Below, piece by piece: positions 1 through 8,808 of a DNA stretch of 64,000 nucleotides. Source of the DNA: Mesobacillus sp. AQ2 (GTDB lineage Bacteria > Bacillota > Bacilli > Bacillales > Cytobacillaceae); the NCBI RefSeq assembly GCF_030122805.1, contig NZ_CP126080.1, forward strand, positions 3,415,001-3,479,000, written 5' to 3'. Position 1 is the first letter of the stretch; every line of letters starts with the position of its first letter. A program made the translations under genes and the position numbers. The notes beneath the pieces were generated by a model. That model had not been told where the DNA came from. It worked only from the letters and a program-made list of their open reading frames with translations, and searched no databases.

Positions 1-172
1 GCCCATCTCTCAATGACGCTTTAACGCAGCTGCTACGGCAGGTTTTGCCTGCACTCCGGAATAGCCTTCTGTTATCCTTCACCGGGGATTCTTTCAGCCT
101 GGGCAATCCCTCTCTGGACGATGGTCTATAACATACTCGTTCCTTCTACATTTTTCGAATTATTAATCTATA
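1..172 (-). promoter_or_regulatory. T-box leader (5' part), probably of alaS; cut by window edge
   Basis: Read on the minus strand, this untranslated stretch has the order of T-box stem I elements: an AGAGAGG box, then GGCTGAAAGAATCC (99 to 86) in the distal loop, then the specifier side ending in CCGGAGTG. The specifier reads GCT followed by A at 65-63, an alanine codon. A T-box senses uncharged tRNA and lets transcription continue only when the tRNA lacks its amino acid. The antiterminator and the gene lie beyond position 1, so alaS is inferred from the Ala specifier and from Bacillus synteny, where alaS follows yrrI. Confidence 0.8.
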
Positions 173-177
173 GCCGA

Positions 178-206
178 ATTATATATAGCTGGATTGCGTT
201 TGTCAA
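178..206 (-). promoter_or_regulatory. Perfect-consensus sigma-A promoter for the alaS leader
   Basis: TTGACA (206-201) and TATAAT (183-178) are separated by exactly 17 bases, a full match to the vegetative consensus. It lies just after the yrrI stop codon, with no terminator visible between, and just before the T-box leader. The start point should be near 170. Confidence 0.85.
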
Positions 207-222
207 ACGACTTGGCATAAAT

Positions 223-1305
223 TTATGTCGGACGTGCTTTTTTTCTTTCAAGAATGATGTGGTCTTTTGCGTGGATCAGTGCCGCCCTCAAAACAACCAG
301 TACGGGAACGGCCAAAATCAGCCCAAGGATGCCGCCTACTTCTTCTCCTGCCAGAAGCGCGAACATGATCATCAAAGGATGCATATGCAGGCTTTTTCCG
401 ACAATCAGCGGGGATAGGATGTTACCTTCCAGAAATTGCAGTGAAAAGACGATCACAAGTGACAGCAGTACCATTTTCATAGACATTGTTGCGGCGATGA
501 TGACAGCCGGTATTGCCCCAATGATCGGACCGAAATACGGGATCACATTCGTAATTCCGACAATGGCTCCAAGAAGGAGCGAATACTTAATACCCGCAAG
601 CCAGAAAAACAACGAGGAGAGCACACCGATGATCAGACAGATGAGAAGCTGGCCGCGTATATAGCTGCCGAGCGACTTGTCGACTTCATGAAGAAATCTT
701 GCGCCCGGCTGCCTCCATTGCCTGGGGGTTAAGTACCAGGCTGCCTTTTTCATTGCATCGAAGTCCTTAAGCATGTAAAAGGCAATGAACGGAATCACCG
801 CAATCGTCAAAATGGAATTAATGATTCCCATCAAAACAGACATCGTTCCTTCAAGCACTCCATCAAGCCATTGCTCCATACTGTTGATTCCATCCTCGAT
901 CCTCTCATGTATCCCTGCTGGCCATGTCGAGGTCTGGTCAACCACATTGTTAACCATCTGTTTATATTGTTCGGCGAAATATGGGGCGTTCTCCGTCAAA
1001 TCACGCAGCTGGCGGATTAAAGCAGGAATACCCTTATAAAAAGCAAAACCTGCGCCGCCAAAAAATAAAATATAAATGATCAAAATCGATACTCCCCGGT
1101 GCAAGCCCCTTTGGTGAAGGGATTCAACAATCGGGTGAAGCAGATATGTAATGAAAGCAGCTATCGAAAAAGGAATCAGCAATGATATTAATATTTGAAG
1201 CACAGGTACCCATAGAGATTGAAGCTTGATAAAAACAAAAAGTACAATAAACAAAAGGAGAAGAAATCCAAGCCGGTAGTACCATTTCATTTGGATATTC
1301 ACCAT
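223..1305 (-). CDS. yrrI: AI-2E family transporter (YrrI-like membrane permease)
   Basis: A 360-residue polytopic membrane protein of the AI-2E/PerM exporter family. It has an N-terminal hydrophobic pair (about residues 10-55), a soluble-looking central stretch (about 90-150), then several further membrane helices and a basic C-terminus. The family name comes from autoinducer-2 export in enterics, but substrates in Bacillus are not established, so only membrane transport is inferred. The ATG is preceded by a strong AGGAGGGAGGG ribosome site. It is the last gene before the alaS promoter, the B. subtilis arrangement. Confidence 0.85.
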   Translation of the reverse strand: MVNIQMKWYYRLGFLLLLFIVLFVFIKLQSLWVPVLQILISLLIPFSIAAFITYLLHPIVESLHQRGLHRGVSILIIYILFFGGAGFAFYKGIPALIRQLRDLTENAPYFAEQYKQMVNNVVDQTSTWPAGIHERIEDGINSMEQWLDGVLEGTMSVLMGIINSILTIAVIPFIAFYMLKDFDAMKKAAWYLTPRQWRQPGARFLHEVDKSLGSYIRGQLLICLIIGVLSSLFFWLAGIKYSLLLGAIVGITNVIPYFGPIIGAIPAVIIAATMSMKMVLLSLVIVFSLQFLEGNILSPLIVGKSLHMHPLMIMFALLAGEEVGGILGLILAVPVLVVLRAALIHAKDHIILERKKARPT

Positions 1306-1404
1306 GTTCGCCCTCCCTCCTGTTTATTCTTGAAAGAAAGGAAGCGGATTATACCTTTTATTGGTACCGAGGCGGGATTTTTTTAAATAAAAAGGACCGA
1401 TAAT

Positions 1405-1505
1405 TTACTTTTTATAGCGAGTTTTTGCTTTTTATAGCGACTTTTTAGTTTTTATAGCGACTTTTTACTATTTATAGCGACTTTCGCCATAATATAGCGA
1501 ACTGA
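1405..1505. repeat. Tandem array, five copies of a 20-bp unit
   Basis: The block TTTATAGCGA or a close variant recurs at 1411, 1431, 1451, 1471 and 1491, exactly 20 bases apart, joined by a T-rich linker (CTTTTTAGTT and similar). A degenerate copy may precede it (ACCGATAATTTA, about 1397). The array fills the gap between yrrI and the small gene upstream of it, and I see no coding potential. It differs in period from the 52-bp arrays elsewhere in the window. Confidence 0.85.
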
Positions 1506-1542
1506 AAATTCCGGAGGTTTTTTTCCATTTCCCCAACTAGAA

Positions 1543-1572
1543 AATCCCCTGCATAAAAAACTACAGGGGATT
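1543..1572. terminator. Hairpin terminator after the DUF3918 gene
   Basis: AATCCCCTG (1543-1551) pairs with CAGGGGATT (1564-1572) around a 12-base loop. On the minus strand the T-run after it is short (GATTTTC), and on the plus strand CCTTTTTT follows, so efficiency is uncertain. Confidence 0.6.
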
Positions 1573-1582
1573 GGTTCCTTTT

Positions 1583-1717
1583 TTAAAGAAATGCTTTTGT
1601 CATTTTTCTGCCTAGCTTCTTCATTTTCCTGCCAGACACCATATTGTTGTTGGAAGCATAGTTATAGGCTGCCATACCTGCGCCAAATGCGATCACGGAG
1701 GTTAACATTTTGTTCAT
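1583..1717 (-). CDS. yrzQ: DUF3918-type small protein (YrzQ-like)
   Basis: A 44-residue reading frame with a good ribosome site (GAGGTG, 7 bases before ATG). The protein starts MNKMLTSVIAFGAGMAAYNY, a hydrophobic alanine/glycine-rich segment, and ends in a basic tail (KMKKLGRKMTKAFL). This matches the DUF3918 family of tiny Bacillus proteins encoded between yrrD and yrrI. Likely a single-pass membrane or membrane-associated peptide; function unknown. The symbol is by synteny and is less certain than the family. Confidence 0.7.
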   Translation of the reverse strand: MNKMLTSVIAFGAGMAAYNYASNNNMVSGRKMKKLGRKMTKAFL

Positions 1718-1740
1718 GTGTTTCACCTCTTCGGTTTATT

Positions 1741-1932
1741 TTACATGCCGTATTGACGTTGATCTTCGTCGAATAAGTCATCAAGGGAGCTGAGGGTTCC
1801 ATCCTCTTCGACTTGATGGGTATGGATCAGACCTTTATTCAAAGACAGCTCTATGAAGCAATTCCAGCAATAATATTGGTTGATGCCAATTTTGCCAATA
1901 TCCTTGCTTCTGCAATTGGGACAACTTAACAT
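1741..1932 (-). CDS. yrzR: Small zinc-ribbon protein (YrzR-like)
   Basis: A 63-residue protein with two CxxC pairs in its N-terminal half (CPNC at residues 4-7 and CWNC at 22-25), a spacing typical of a zinc ribbon. The C-terminal half is acidic (DDLFDEDQRQ). It sits between yrrD and the 44-residue gene, as in B. subtilis. A nucleic-acid or protein-binding role is a guess from the fold; no function is known to me. Confidence 0.75.
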   Translation of the reverse strand: MLSCPNCRSKDIGKIGINQYYCWNCFIELSLNKGLIHTHQVEEDGTLSSLDDLFDEDQRQYGM

Positions 1933-1941
1933 AAGGACACC

Positions 1942-2418
1942 TCATCTCGGTTTAACTGTCACGATGATGGCATCCTTTCCGATTGCAGGCGGACCGGTTG
2001 TCTTGACGACACGCTTTCCATTCATAATATCCGAAAAAAAGCCATCCGTTAGTTCGTACCCTACAATCGTGCCCAATTCTTCCATGAAATATACGTCTTC
2101 CAACAAACCTAGCTGTTCTCCATCCCTTGATAACAGGATCTTGCCAGCAAGTCCATCATTATGCTCGAACGTATATTCAGGCTCTGCCTCCAAATGCTCC
2201 AACGCTGCTTTGTCTTTTACCATTACACCATCCCAGCCAAAGGATTCAACCTGACCTATCTTGACCTGAAACGTTTTCTTGATGAATGCACCCTTTTTTA
2301 CAAGTAAGCCTACAACGCTTCCATTGCTTGAAATGCTCACATCACAAACTTCGCCCAGTTTTTGACCACTCGCCAATTCATATACAGGCAATCCCTTTAA
2401 AAGTGAAAATGTCCGCAA
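1942..2418 (-). CDS. yrrD: PRC-barrel domain protein (YrrD-like)
   Basis: A 158-residue soluble protein with two PRC-barrel-like halves: residues 1-75 (KGLPVYELASGQKLGEVCDV) and about 80-150 (GKILLSRDGEQLGLLEDVYF). PRC barrels occur in the rRNA maturation factor RimM and in photosystem reaction centre subunits and usually mediate protein binding. The function of YrrD is unknown. The start is TTG at 2418, 11-12 bases after a GGCGGG ribosome site. A strong terminator separates it from recD2 upstream, so it should have its own promoter. Confidence 0.8.
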   Translation of the reverse strand: MRTFSLLKGLPVYELASGQKLGEVCDVSISSNGSVVGLLVKKGAFIKKTFQVKIGQVESFGWDGVMVKDKAALEHLEAEPEYTFEHNDGLAGKILLSRDGEQLGLLEDVYFMEELGTIVGYELTDGFFSDIMNGKRVVKTTGPPAIGKDAIIVTVKPR

Positions 2419-2510
2419 AAGTGTGTCCCGCCTTTCCGAACACTCTTAGTTTCCTCCGTCTCGGGCAAATCATGATGTGTAAGGTTTTCCAAAGCGTTTC
2501 ACTGTCTGTA

Positions 2511-2543
2511 AAAATAAAAAAGAATCCACATAGCTGCGGATTC
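2511..2543 (-). terminator. Rho-independent terminator of recD2
   Basis: On the minus strand, directly after the recD2 stop codon, GAATCCGCA pairs with TGTGGATTC around GCTA, followed by TTTTTTATTTTT. A textbook intrinsic terminator. Confidence 0.85.
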
Positions 2544-4979
2544 TTATGCATTATTCTCTTCCATAAAATCATAAGGAGACACGTTCTCCATTCCGATCAT
2601 CGGGTCCGCGCTCTTCATCATTTCCAGATAGTCAACCTGCTTACTGTCCTCTTGTGTAGCCGGTAAAGTTACCTTCTCTGTCTGCTTACCGCTCAAATCA
2701 GGAAGCATCTCGACTAGCTTTTCAACAAGCGTTGTATTCCGCTCTGTATCTTCTCCGCGTTCGATGCCCATTTTCAAGGCATCTTCTTCGCCAACGAGAA
2801 TCAGAAATTGCTTGCTTCTTGTGATGGCCGTATAGATTAAATTCCTTCGCAGCATCCTGTAATAACTTTTCACAACCGGAAGTACGACAATCGGAAATTC
2901 ACTCCCCTGTGATTTATGCACCGAACAGCAGTAAGCATGGGTAATTTGTGAAAGATCTGGACGATTATAAGTTACTTCGATCCCGTCAAAGGAAACAATC
3001 AACTGATCTTGTTTTTCTGTGTTTTCCTTTGCGTAAAAAATCGCGACGACCTCACCCATATCCCCGTTGAACACATTTGCTTCCGGCTGGTTGACCAGCT
3101 GGAGGACCTTATCGCCGATCCGGTATTTCACATCGCCGAAGGCCAGCTCTTTCCTTGTGCCGTCTGCATTCGGATTGAATAAATTCTGCAAAAGCTCGTT
3201 TAGCCGGTCAATCCCTGCAGGTCCCCGGTACATAGGAGCCAGAACCTGGATATTTCTTGGCGAATAGCCTTTTTTCTTGGCATTTGCGACAACTTTTTCG
3301 ACTACTTGGGGAATCTGGTTTGTCGAACATCTTATAAAAGAGCGGTCAGCCTGTTGGGCAGAAATGTCCTCAGGCAGATACCCTTTTTTGATTTGGTGGG
3401 CAAGTTCAATGATTGATGAACCTTCTGCCTGCCTGTAAATATCGGTCAGCCTCACTGTAGGAATCCTGCCGGAATCAAGCAGGTCCTTCAATACCTGCCC
3501 TGGACCAACGGAAGGAAGCTGGTCTTCATCGCCCACAATGATAACCTGAATATTATCAGGCAGTGATTTGAACAATTGATGGGCCAGCCAGATATCGACC
3601 ATTGAGGTCTCATCAATAATCAGGATTTTCCCTTCAAGCGGCTGATCCTCATTATGTTCAAAGCCTTCAGCGCCATTCCAGCGAAGCAGCCTGTGGATGG
3701 TTACGGCAGGCAGACCCGTGGACTCGGTCATTCGTTTTGCGGCCCTGCCGGTAGGAGCTGCAAGCAAAAACGGATACGGCTCCTCCTTTTTATAATCTTT
3801 TGGCTCTAAGGAACAGCCATGGAGTTCTCCGTATAATTCCACGATTCCTTTTATTACGGTCGTTTTCCCTGTACCAGGACCGCCTGTCAGGATCATCATT
3901 GGCGACATCAGTGCTGTCTGGATGGCTTCTTTTTGACTCGGAGCATATTGGACATTGAGACGCTCTTCAAGATTCCCGAGCGCAAGGAGGAATTCGGATT
4001 CAGGAAATTGATTTTCATACTCCGTCTGCTCAAGGATTCTTTTGATATTCGCCACAAGTCCCTTTTCAGAATAAAAGAGCGATGGCAAATAGATTCTCTG
4101 CTCTTCGGCAATCAGCTTTCCTTCTTCACCAAGCTTGATGATTTCCCTGGAGATATCCGTAAATTCAATCTGGAAATTCTGATTGTCTTCAAGCAGCTTT
4201 TTCACATCTACAAGCAGTGCTTCCGCATCCATGAAGACATGTCCGCCCTGTATGCTTGAATTCTCCAGGGTATAAAGGCAGGCAGCCTTGATCCGGTCAG
4301 GATGGTTACCCGTCAGGCCCAGTTGGCTTCCAAGTTCATCAGCCCTGCCAAAACCGATGCCCTCAATGTCTTCAACAAGTTTATAGGGATTGTTTTGGAT
4401 CACTTCAATGGCCTGTTCTTTATATACTTGATATATTTTCATCGACAGCTGCGGGCCAAAACCATAATCGTTCAAAGCGACCATCACCTGTTCAAGGCCT
4501 TGATGCTCCATCAGAGTATCATACAAGTCCTTTGCCTTTTCAGGTGCCAGTTTCGGAATCTGGTCCAGAACAGAGGGATTCTCGATGATCCTCGTGATGG
4601 CTTTTTCACCAAGAGTCTCAACGATTTTTTCAGCCGTTTTCTTTCCGATTCCTTTAAAAAGGTCACTGGACAAATAGCTGATGATTCCCTGTTTGGACTG
4701 GGGAAGGTCTTTTCTGAAATGCGTTGCATGAAATTGGGCGCCAAACTTGGGATGTTCTTTTACTTCACCAAAGAAAATATATGTCTCCTGCTCATGAATC
4801 CTGGGGAAGTACCCGGTAATGACTGCCTCTTTATCATCATACTGTTCATTTGTTTCCTCGACCCTGATTCTCAGTACGGTGTAAAGGTTTTGTTCATTAT
4901 GGAAAATGGTGACTAAATGCTTTCCTTTCATGAACTTCCCCTGCTCTGAAAACAAATCTAGAGAGTCCTGCTTATCCAA
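2544..4979 (-). CDS. recD2: RecD2-type ATP-dependent DNA helicase (YrrC)
   Basis: An 811-residue superfamily 1B helicase of the RecD2 class, which works without RecBC and in B. subtilis helps replication forks and repair. Visible parts: an N-terminal OB-like domain to about residue 95; a helix-hairpin-helix segment (GIGKKTAEK near 110-118); Walker A GGPGTGKT at 366-373; Walker B IIDETS at about 454-459; and the C-terminal helicase motif VHKSQGSEF. The ATG lies about 33 bases after the yrrB stop. Length is close to the B. subtilis protein. It is ended by its own terminator. Confidence 0.95.
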   Translation of the reverse strand: MDKQDSLDLFSEQGKFMKGKHLVTIFHNEQNLYTVLRIRVEETNEQYDDKEAVITGYFPRIHEQETYIFFGEVKEHPKFGAQFHATHFRKDLPQSKQGIISYLSSDLFKGIGKKTAEKIVETLGEKAITRIIENPSVLDQIPKLAPEKAKDLYDTLMEHQGLEQVMVALNDYGFGPQLSMKIYQVYKEQAIEVIQNNPYKLVEDIEGIGFGRADELGSQLGLTGNHPDRIKAACLYTLENSSIQGGHVFMDAEALLVDVKKLLEDNQNFQIEFTDISREIIKLGEEGKLIAEEQRIYLPSLFYSEKGLVANIKRILEQTEYENQFPESEFLLALGNLEERLNVQYAPSQKEAIQTALMSPMMILTGGPGTGKTTVIKGIVELYGELHGCSLEPKDYKKEEPYPFLLAAPTGRAAKRMTESTGLPAVTIHRLLRWNGAEGFEHNEDQPLEGKILIIDETSMVDIWLAHQLFKSLPDNIQVIIVGDEDQLPSVGPGQVLKDLLDSGRIPTVRLTDIYRQAEGSSIIELAHQIKKGYLPEDISAQQADRSFIRCSTNQIPQVVEKVVANAKKKGYSPRNIQVLAPMYRGPAGIDRLNELLQNLFNPNADGTRKELAFGDVKYRIGDKVLQLVNQPEANVFNGDMGEVVAIFYAKENTEKQDQLIVSFDGIEVTYNRPDLSQITHAYCCSVHKSQGSEFPIVVLPVVKSYYRMLRRNLIYTAITRSKQFLILVGEEDALKMGIERGEDTERNTTLVEKLVEMLPDLSGKQTEKVTLPATQEDSKQVDYLEMMKSADPMIGMENVSPYDFMEENNA

Positions 4980-5012
4980 AGTTCCTTCCCCCTTTCCGCT
5001 GATCCATCGTAT

Positions 5013-5672
5013 TTACTGGTTCTCTTGTCCCTCAATCAATTTCTTTCCGTGGCCGGCCAGCAGATGGTCAGGCTGTACTTCCAATGCGCGATTGAACATT
5101 TCAAGCGCTTTTTTGCCATCTTCTTTGAAACCGTAGGCAACCCCAAGATTATAGAGTGCATCGGCATGTCCAGGGTCAAGCATAACTGACTTATCAAGTA
5201 CGGTTATTGCTTCATCAATAAAGTTTTCCCTCGCAAGGCAGAGCCCGTATTGGAAATGCGCTTCAGCATCATCCTCAAGAAGTTCAGTGCTTCGCTGCAG
5301 ATATGGCAATGCCAGCTTGCTGTTTTCCATATTCGCAAGGCTCATGCCAAGCATGAAAAAGTTATCCCCGGTTTCGAGACCCTTTTTCAGGGCTAGTTCA
5401 AACATACTTTTAGCCTGAGCAAAATTTTGCTGGTCAAAATAAACGCCACCCTTGCTGTAATAGGCAGCAGGGGCATTTTCATCAAGATCGATTGCTTTAT
5501 CGTAAAAATTCATTGCTCTTTCGGTATCACCTACTGCTGTCAGGACATTCCCGAAATTTATGTATGCAACAGGATCCTTTGGCTGTTCTTCGATCGCTTC
5601 AGCGAAAGCCTTGGCAGCCTCTTCCCATTTTCCTTCTCTCATTAAATCAATACCTGTCTGGTTTTTATCCAT
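5013..5672 (-). CDS. yrrB: TPR-repeat protein (YrrB-like)
   Basis: A 219-residue protein made almost wholly of tetratricopeptide repeats, about six 34-residue units with the usual pattern (AYINFGNVLTAVGDTERAMN, AYYSKGGVYFDQQNFAQAKS, AHFQYGLCLARENFIDEAIT). TPR arrays bind partner proteins; the partner is not evident. I start at the ATG at 5672, which has GGAGTG 6 bases before it; an upstream ATG in frame (5708) has no such site. An extended -10 (TGGTATACT, about 5695-5703) lies just upstream after the mnmA terminator. Confidence 0.85.
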   Translation of the reverse strand: MDKNQTGIDLMREGKWEEAAKAFAEAIEEQPKDPVAYINFGNVLTAVGDTERAMNFYDKAIDLDENAPAAYYSKGGVYFDQQNFAQAKSMFELALKKGLETGDNFFMLGMSLANMENSKLALPYLQRSTELLEDDAEAHFQYGLCLARENFIDEAITVLDKSVMLDPGHADALYNLGVAYGFKEDGKKALEMFNRALEVQPDHLLAGHGKKLIEGQENQ

Positions 5673-5732
5673 TTTGAACACTCCATTCTCCATGCCAGTA
5701 TACCACAATCATGTAATCAAACTCACAAAATA

Positions 5733-5761
5733 ATCCCCGGCGAAGCTGGCCCGCCGGGGAT
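5733..5761 (-). terminator. Terminator after mnmA
   Basis: ATCCCCGGCG (5733-5742) and CGCCGGGGAT (5752-5761) form a perfect 10-bp GC-rich stem with a 9-base loop; on the minus strand it is followed by TATTTTG. Confidence 0.75.
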
Positions 5762-5770
5762 CAATCAGAA

Positions 5771-6892
<1,122 letters not shown>

Positions 6893-6927
6893 TCACCTCA
6901 CTCTCTTCCTTTAAAACTAGTCTACCC

Positions 6928-8082
6928 TTATGCCCGTTGGTTTTTCGCGAGCCTCTGGACAATATTAGCTGTATCTGCAGCTGCTTTGTCAATCTGTTCT
7001 GGTGTATTGTTTAATCCGAAACTGAAACGGATTGAGTTCGTCAGCTTGTCAGAATCTTTTCCGAACATTGCAACCAGCACATGTGATGGGTCAATGGAAC
7101 CTGCTGTGCATGCTGAACCACTTGATGCCGCAATTCCGGCCAGGTCGAGATTGACAAGCATGGCTTCGACATTTGTACCAGGAAAGCTTAAGTTTAAAAT
7201 ATGAGGCAGTGAATTATCAAGCAATCCGTTCAGCTGGAAAGAGATTCCGCTCTCTTCAAGCTTGCTGATGAAACGCTTCTGCAAATCCCGATATAAGGCG
7301 CGCTTGCGCTCAAGCTCTTGTTGCGATAGCCGAACAGCTTTCCGGAATCCGGCAATTGCTGCAACATTTTCAGTGCCTGCACGCCTCTTCCTCTCCTGTT
7401 CCCCGCCGAAAAGCTGGCGAGCCAGCTTAATTCCACCTCGGATATACAGAAAACCAATTCCTTTTGGTCCATTGATTTTATGCGCCGAAACAGAAAGCAT
7501 ATCCACGTTCAATTCTTCTACGCTGAAGTTCTCGATTCCATAAGCCTGGACTGCATCCGTATGGAAAACGGCCTGGTGTCCGGCAAGTCGCTTCCCTATT
7601 TCTGCAATCGGCTGAATTGTCCCCACTTCATTATTTCCGTACATGATGGTCACAAGAATCGTATCATCCCGCAGCGCATCATCAAAAGCATTAATGGAAA
7701 CAAGGCCATTTTCATCAACAGGGAGATAAGTGACCTCAAAGCCCCGTTTTTCCAACTCCTCACAGCTATGCAGTACAGCATGGTGTTCAACCTGCGTCGT
7801 AATGATATGCTGCCCTTTTGAGCGGTTTTGTTCGGCATAGCCAATAATAGCGAGGTTATCAGCTTCCGTTCCGCCGCTTGTGAAAATGATATTGTTCCCT
7901 TTTGTCCCGATGCTTTTTGCTAGTTCATCTCGAGTATCATCCAGGATTTTTCTCGCCTCGCGCCCGAAATGGTGGATGCTTGAAGGATTCCCAAACTCAG
8001 ATTCCATGACTTTAACCATTTCAGCCAGGACTTCTGGATGCATCGGTGTTGTGGCCGCATGGTCCAAATAGATTCTATCCAA
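6928..8082 (-). CDS. iscS: Cysteine desulfurase (IscS/YrvO class)
   Basis: A 384-residue PLP enzyme that turns cysteine into alanine and a protein-bound persulfide. Lys202 in SAHKINGPKG is the PLP lysine, His101 follows VEH, and Cys325 in SSGSACTAGS is the sulfur-carrying residue on the flexible loop. The neighbouring mnmA downstream and cymR upstream point to a role in tRNA thiolation under control of sulfur supply. It is one of two cysteine desulfurases in the window; the other (44.5 kb) belongs to NAD synthesis. Confidence 0.95.
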   Translation of the reverse strand: MDRIYLDHAATTPMHPEVLAEMVKVMESEFGNPSSIHHFGREARKILDDTRDELAKSIGTKGNNIIFTSGGTEADNLAIIGYAEQNRSKGQHIITTQVEHHAVLHSCEELEKRGFEVTYLPVDENGLVSINAFDDALRDDTILVTIMYGNNEVGTIQPIAEIGKRLAGHQAVFHTDAVQAYGIENFSVEELNVDMLSVSAHKINGPKGIGFLYIRGGIKLARQLFGGEQERKRRAGTENVAAIAGFRKAVRLSQQELERKRALYRDLQKRFISKLEESGISFQLNGLLDNSLPHILNLSFPGTNVEAMLVNLDLAGIAASSGSACTAGSIDPSHVLVAMFGKDSDKLTNSIRFSFGLNNTPEQIDKAAADTANIVQRLAKNQRA

Positions 8083-8167
8083 AGTTTTACCCTCTCTTCA
8101 GAATATTTTAGTTTATATAGGCTCTGTTCGTCAGCTTTGCATTCAAAAGTCAATGTAAAAACAGCTT

Positions 8168-8590
8168 TTATATATAAAACATGTACGCATCAGACTCGCC
8201 AAAATTATCGGTGTGATTGGCAAGATCTTCAATCGTGGTGTTGTCCAGGACATCTTTTACTGCATCCCTGATACGGGTCCACAGTTCGCGTTTTGCAGGT
8301 TCTTCATCCTCAATGCCTTCGACAATACTGATTGGGCCTTCAAGGACCCTGATGATATCGCCTGCTGAGATCTGCGAAGGCTCAGAACCAAGAATATATC
8401 CTCCATACGCTCCTCTGATGCTTTTTACCAGTCCGGCATTCCTCAGGGGAGCCACCAGCTGTTCTAAATAGTGCTCTGATAAATCATTCGTTTGCGCAAT
8501 CGACTTTAAAGAAATTGGCCCTTCGCCAAACTTTTTGGCAAGCTCAATCATAATTGTCAGTCCATAGCGCCCTTTCGTGGATATTTTCAT
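8168..8590 (-). CDS. cymR: Rrf2-family regulator CymR (cysteine metabolism repressor)
   Basis: A 140-residue winged-helix protein of the Rrf2 family: KISTKGRYGLTIMIELAKKF, then the recognition region SLKSIAQTNDLSEHYLEQL and wing RNAGLVKSIRGAYGGY. Unlike IscR it lacks the three iron-sulfur cysteines, as expected for CymR, which instead binds the cysteine synthase CysK to repress sulfur-uptake genes. It heads the cymR-iscS-mnmA group; an AGGTG ribosome site and a sigma-A promoter precede it. Confidence 0.93.
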   Translation of the reverse strand: MKISTKGRYGLTIMIELAKKFGEGPISLKSIAQTNDLSEHYLEQLVAPLRNAGLVKSIRGAYGGYILGSEPSQISAGDIIRVLEGPISIVEGIEDEEPAKRELWTRIRDAVKDVLDNTTIEDLANHTDNFGESDAYMFYI

Positions 8591-8671
8591 ATTGCACCTC
8601 TATTCCATAGTTCTTTAAAATGGGTTGATATTTATTTGATATATTCATAATGCCCCATATGGCATTCTCAC

Positions 8672-8701
8672 ACTATAAATTTTAACAAAATCCTTAGTCA
8701 A
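8672..8701 (-). promoter_or_regulatory. Sigma-A promoter for cymR-iscS-mnmA
   Basis: TTGACT (8701-8696) and TATAGT (8677-8672) with an 18-base spacer, about 80 bases before the cymR ATG. The region between holds a CCATATGG palindrome (about 8654-8661), a possible operator, not proven. Confidence 0.65.
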
Positions 8702-8808
8702 TAGGTAGGCTTTTGACATTATAGCATAAATTGCATGTACAATGCGCAAGTCCCCCGTTCATGTTATTGTATATATACACGAAATTCCGTTTTATTGGAG
8801 CGATGAGC

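Noticed and set aside
121..664. Plus-strand frames of 98 and 136 codons
   Set aside because: Antisense to yrrI and the alaS promoter; no coding signals.
4302..4916. Plus-strand frame of 204 codons
   Set aside because: Antisense to recD2, no ribosome site, no recognisable domain.
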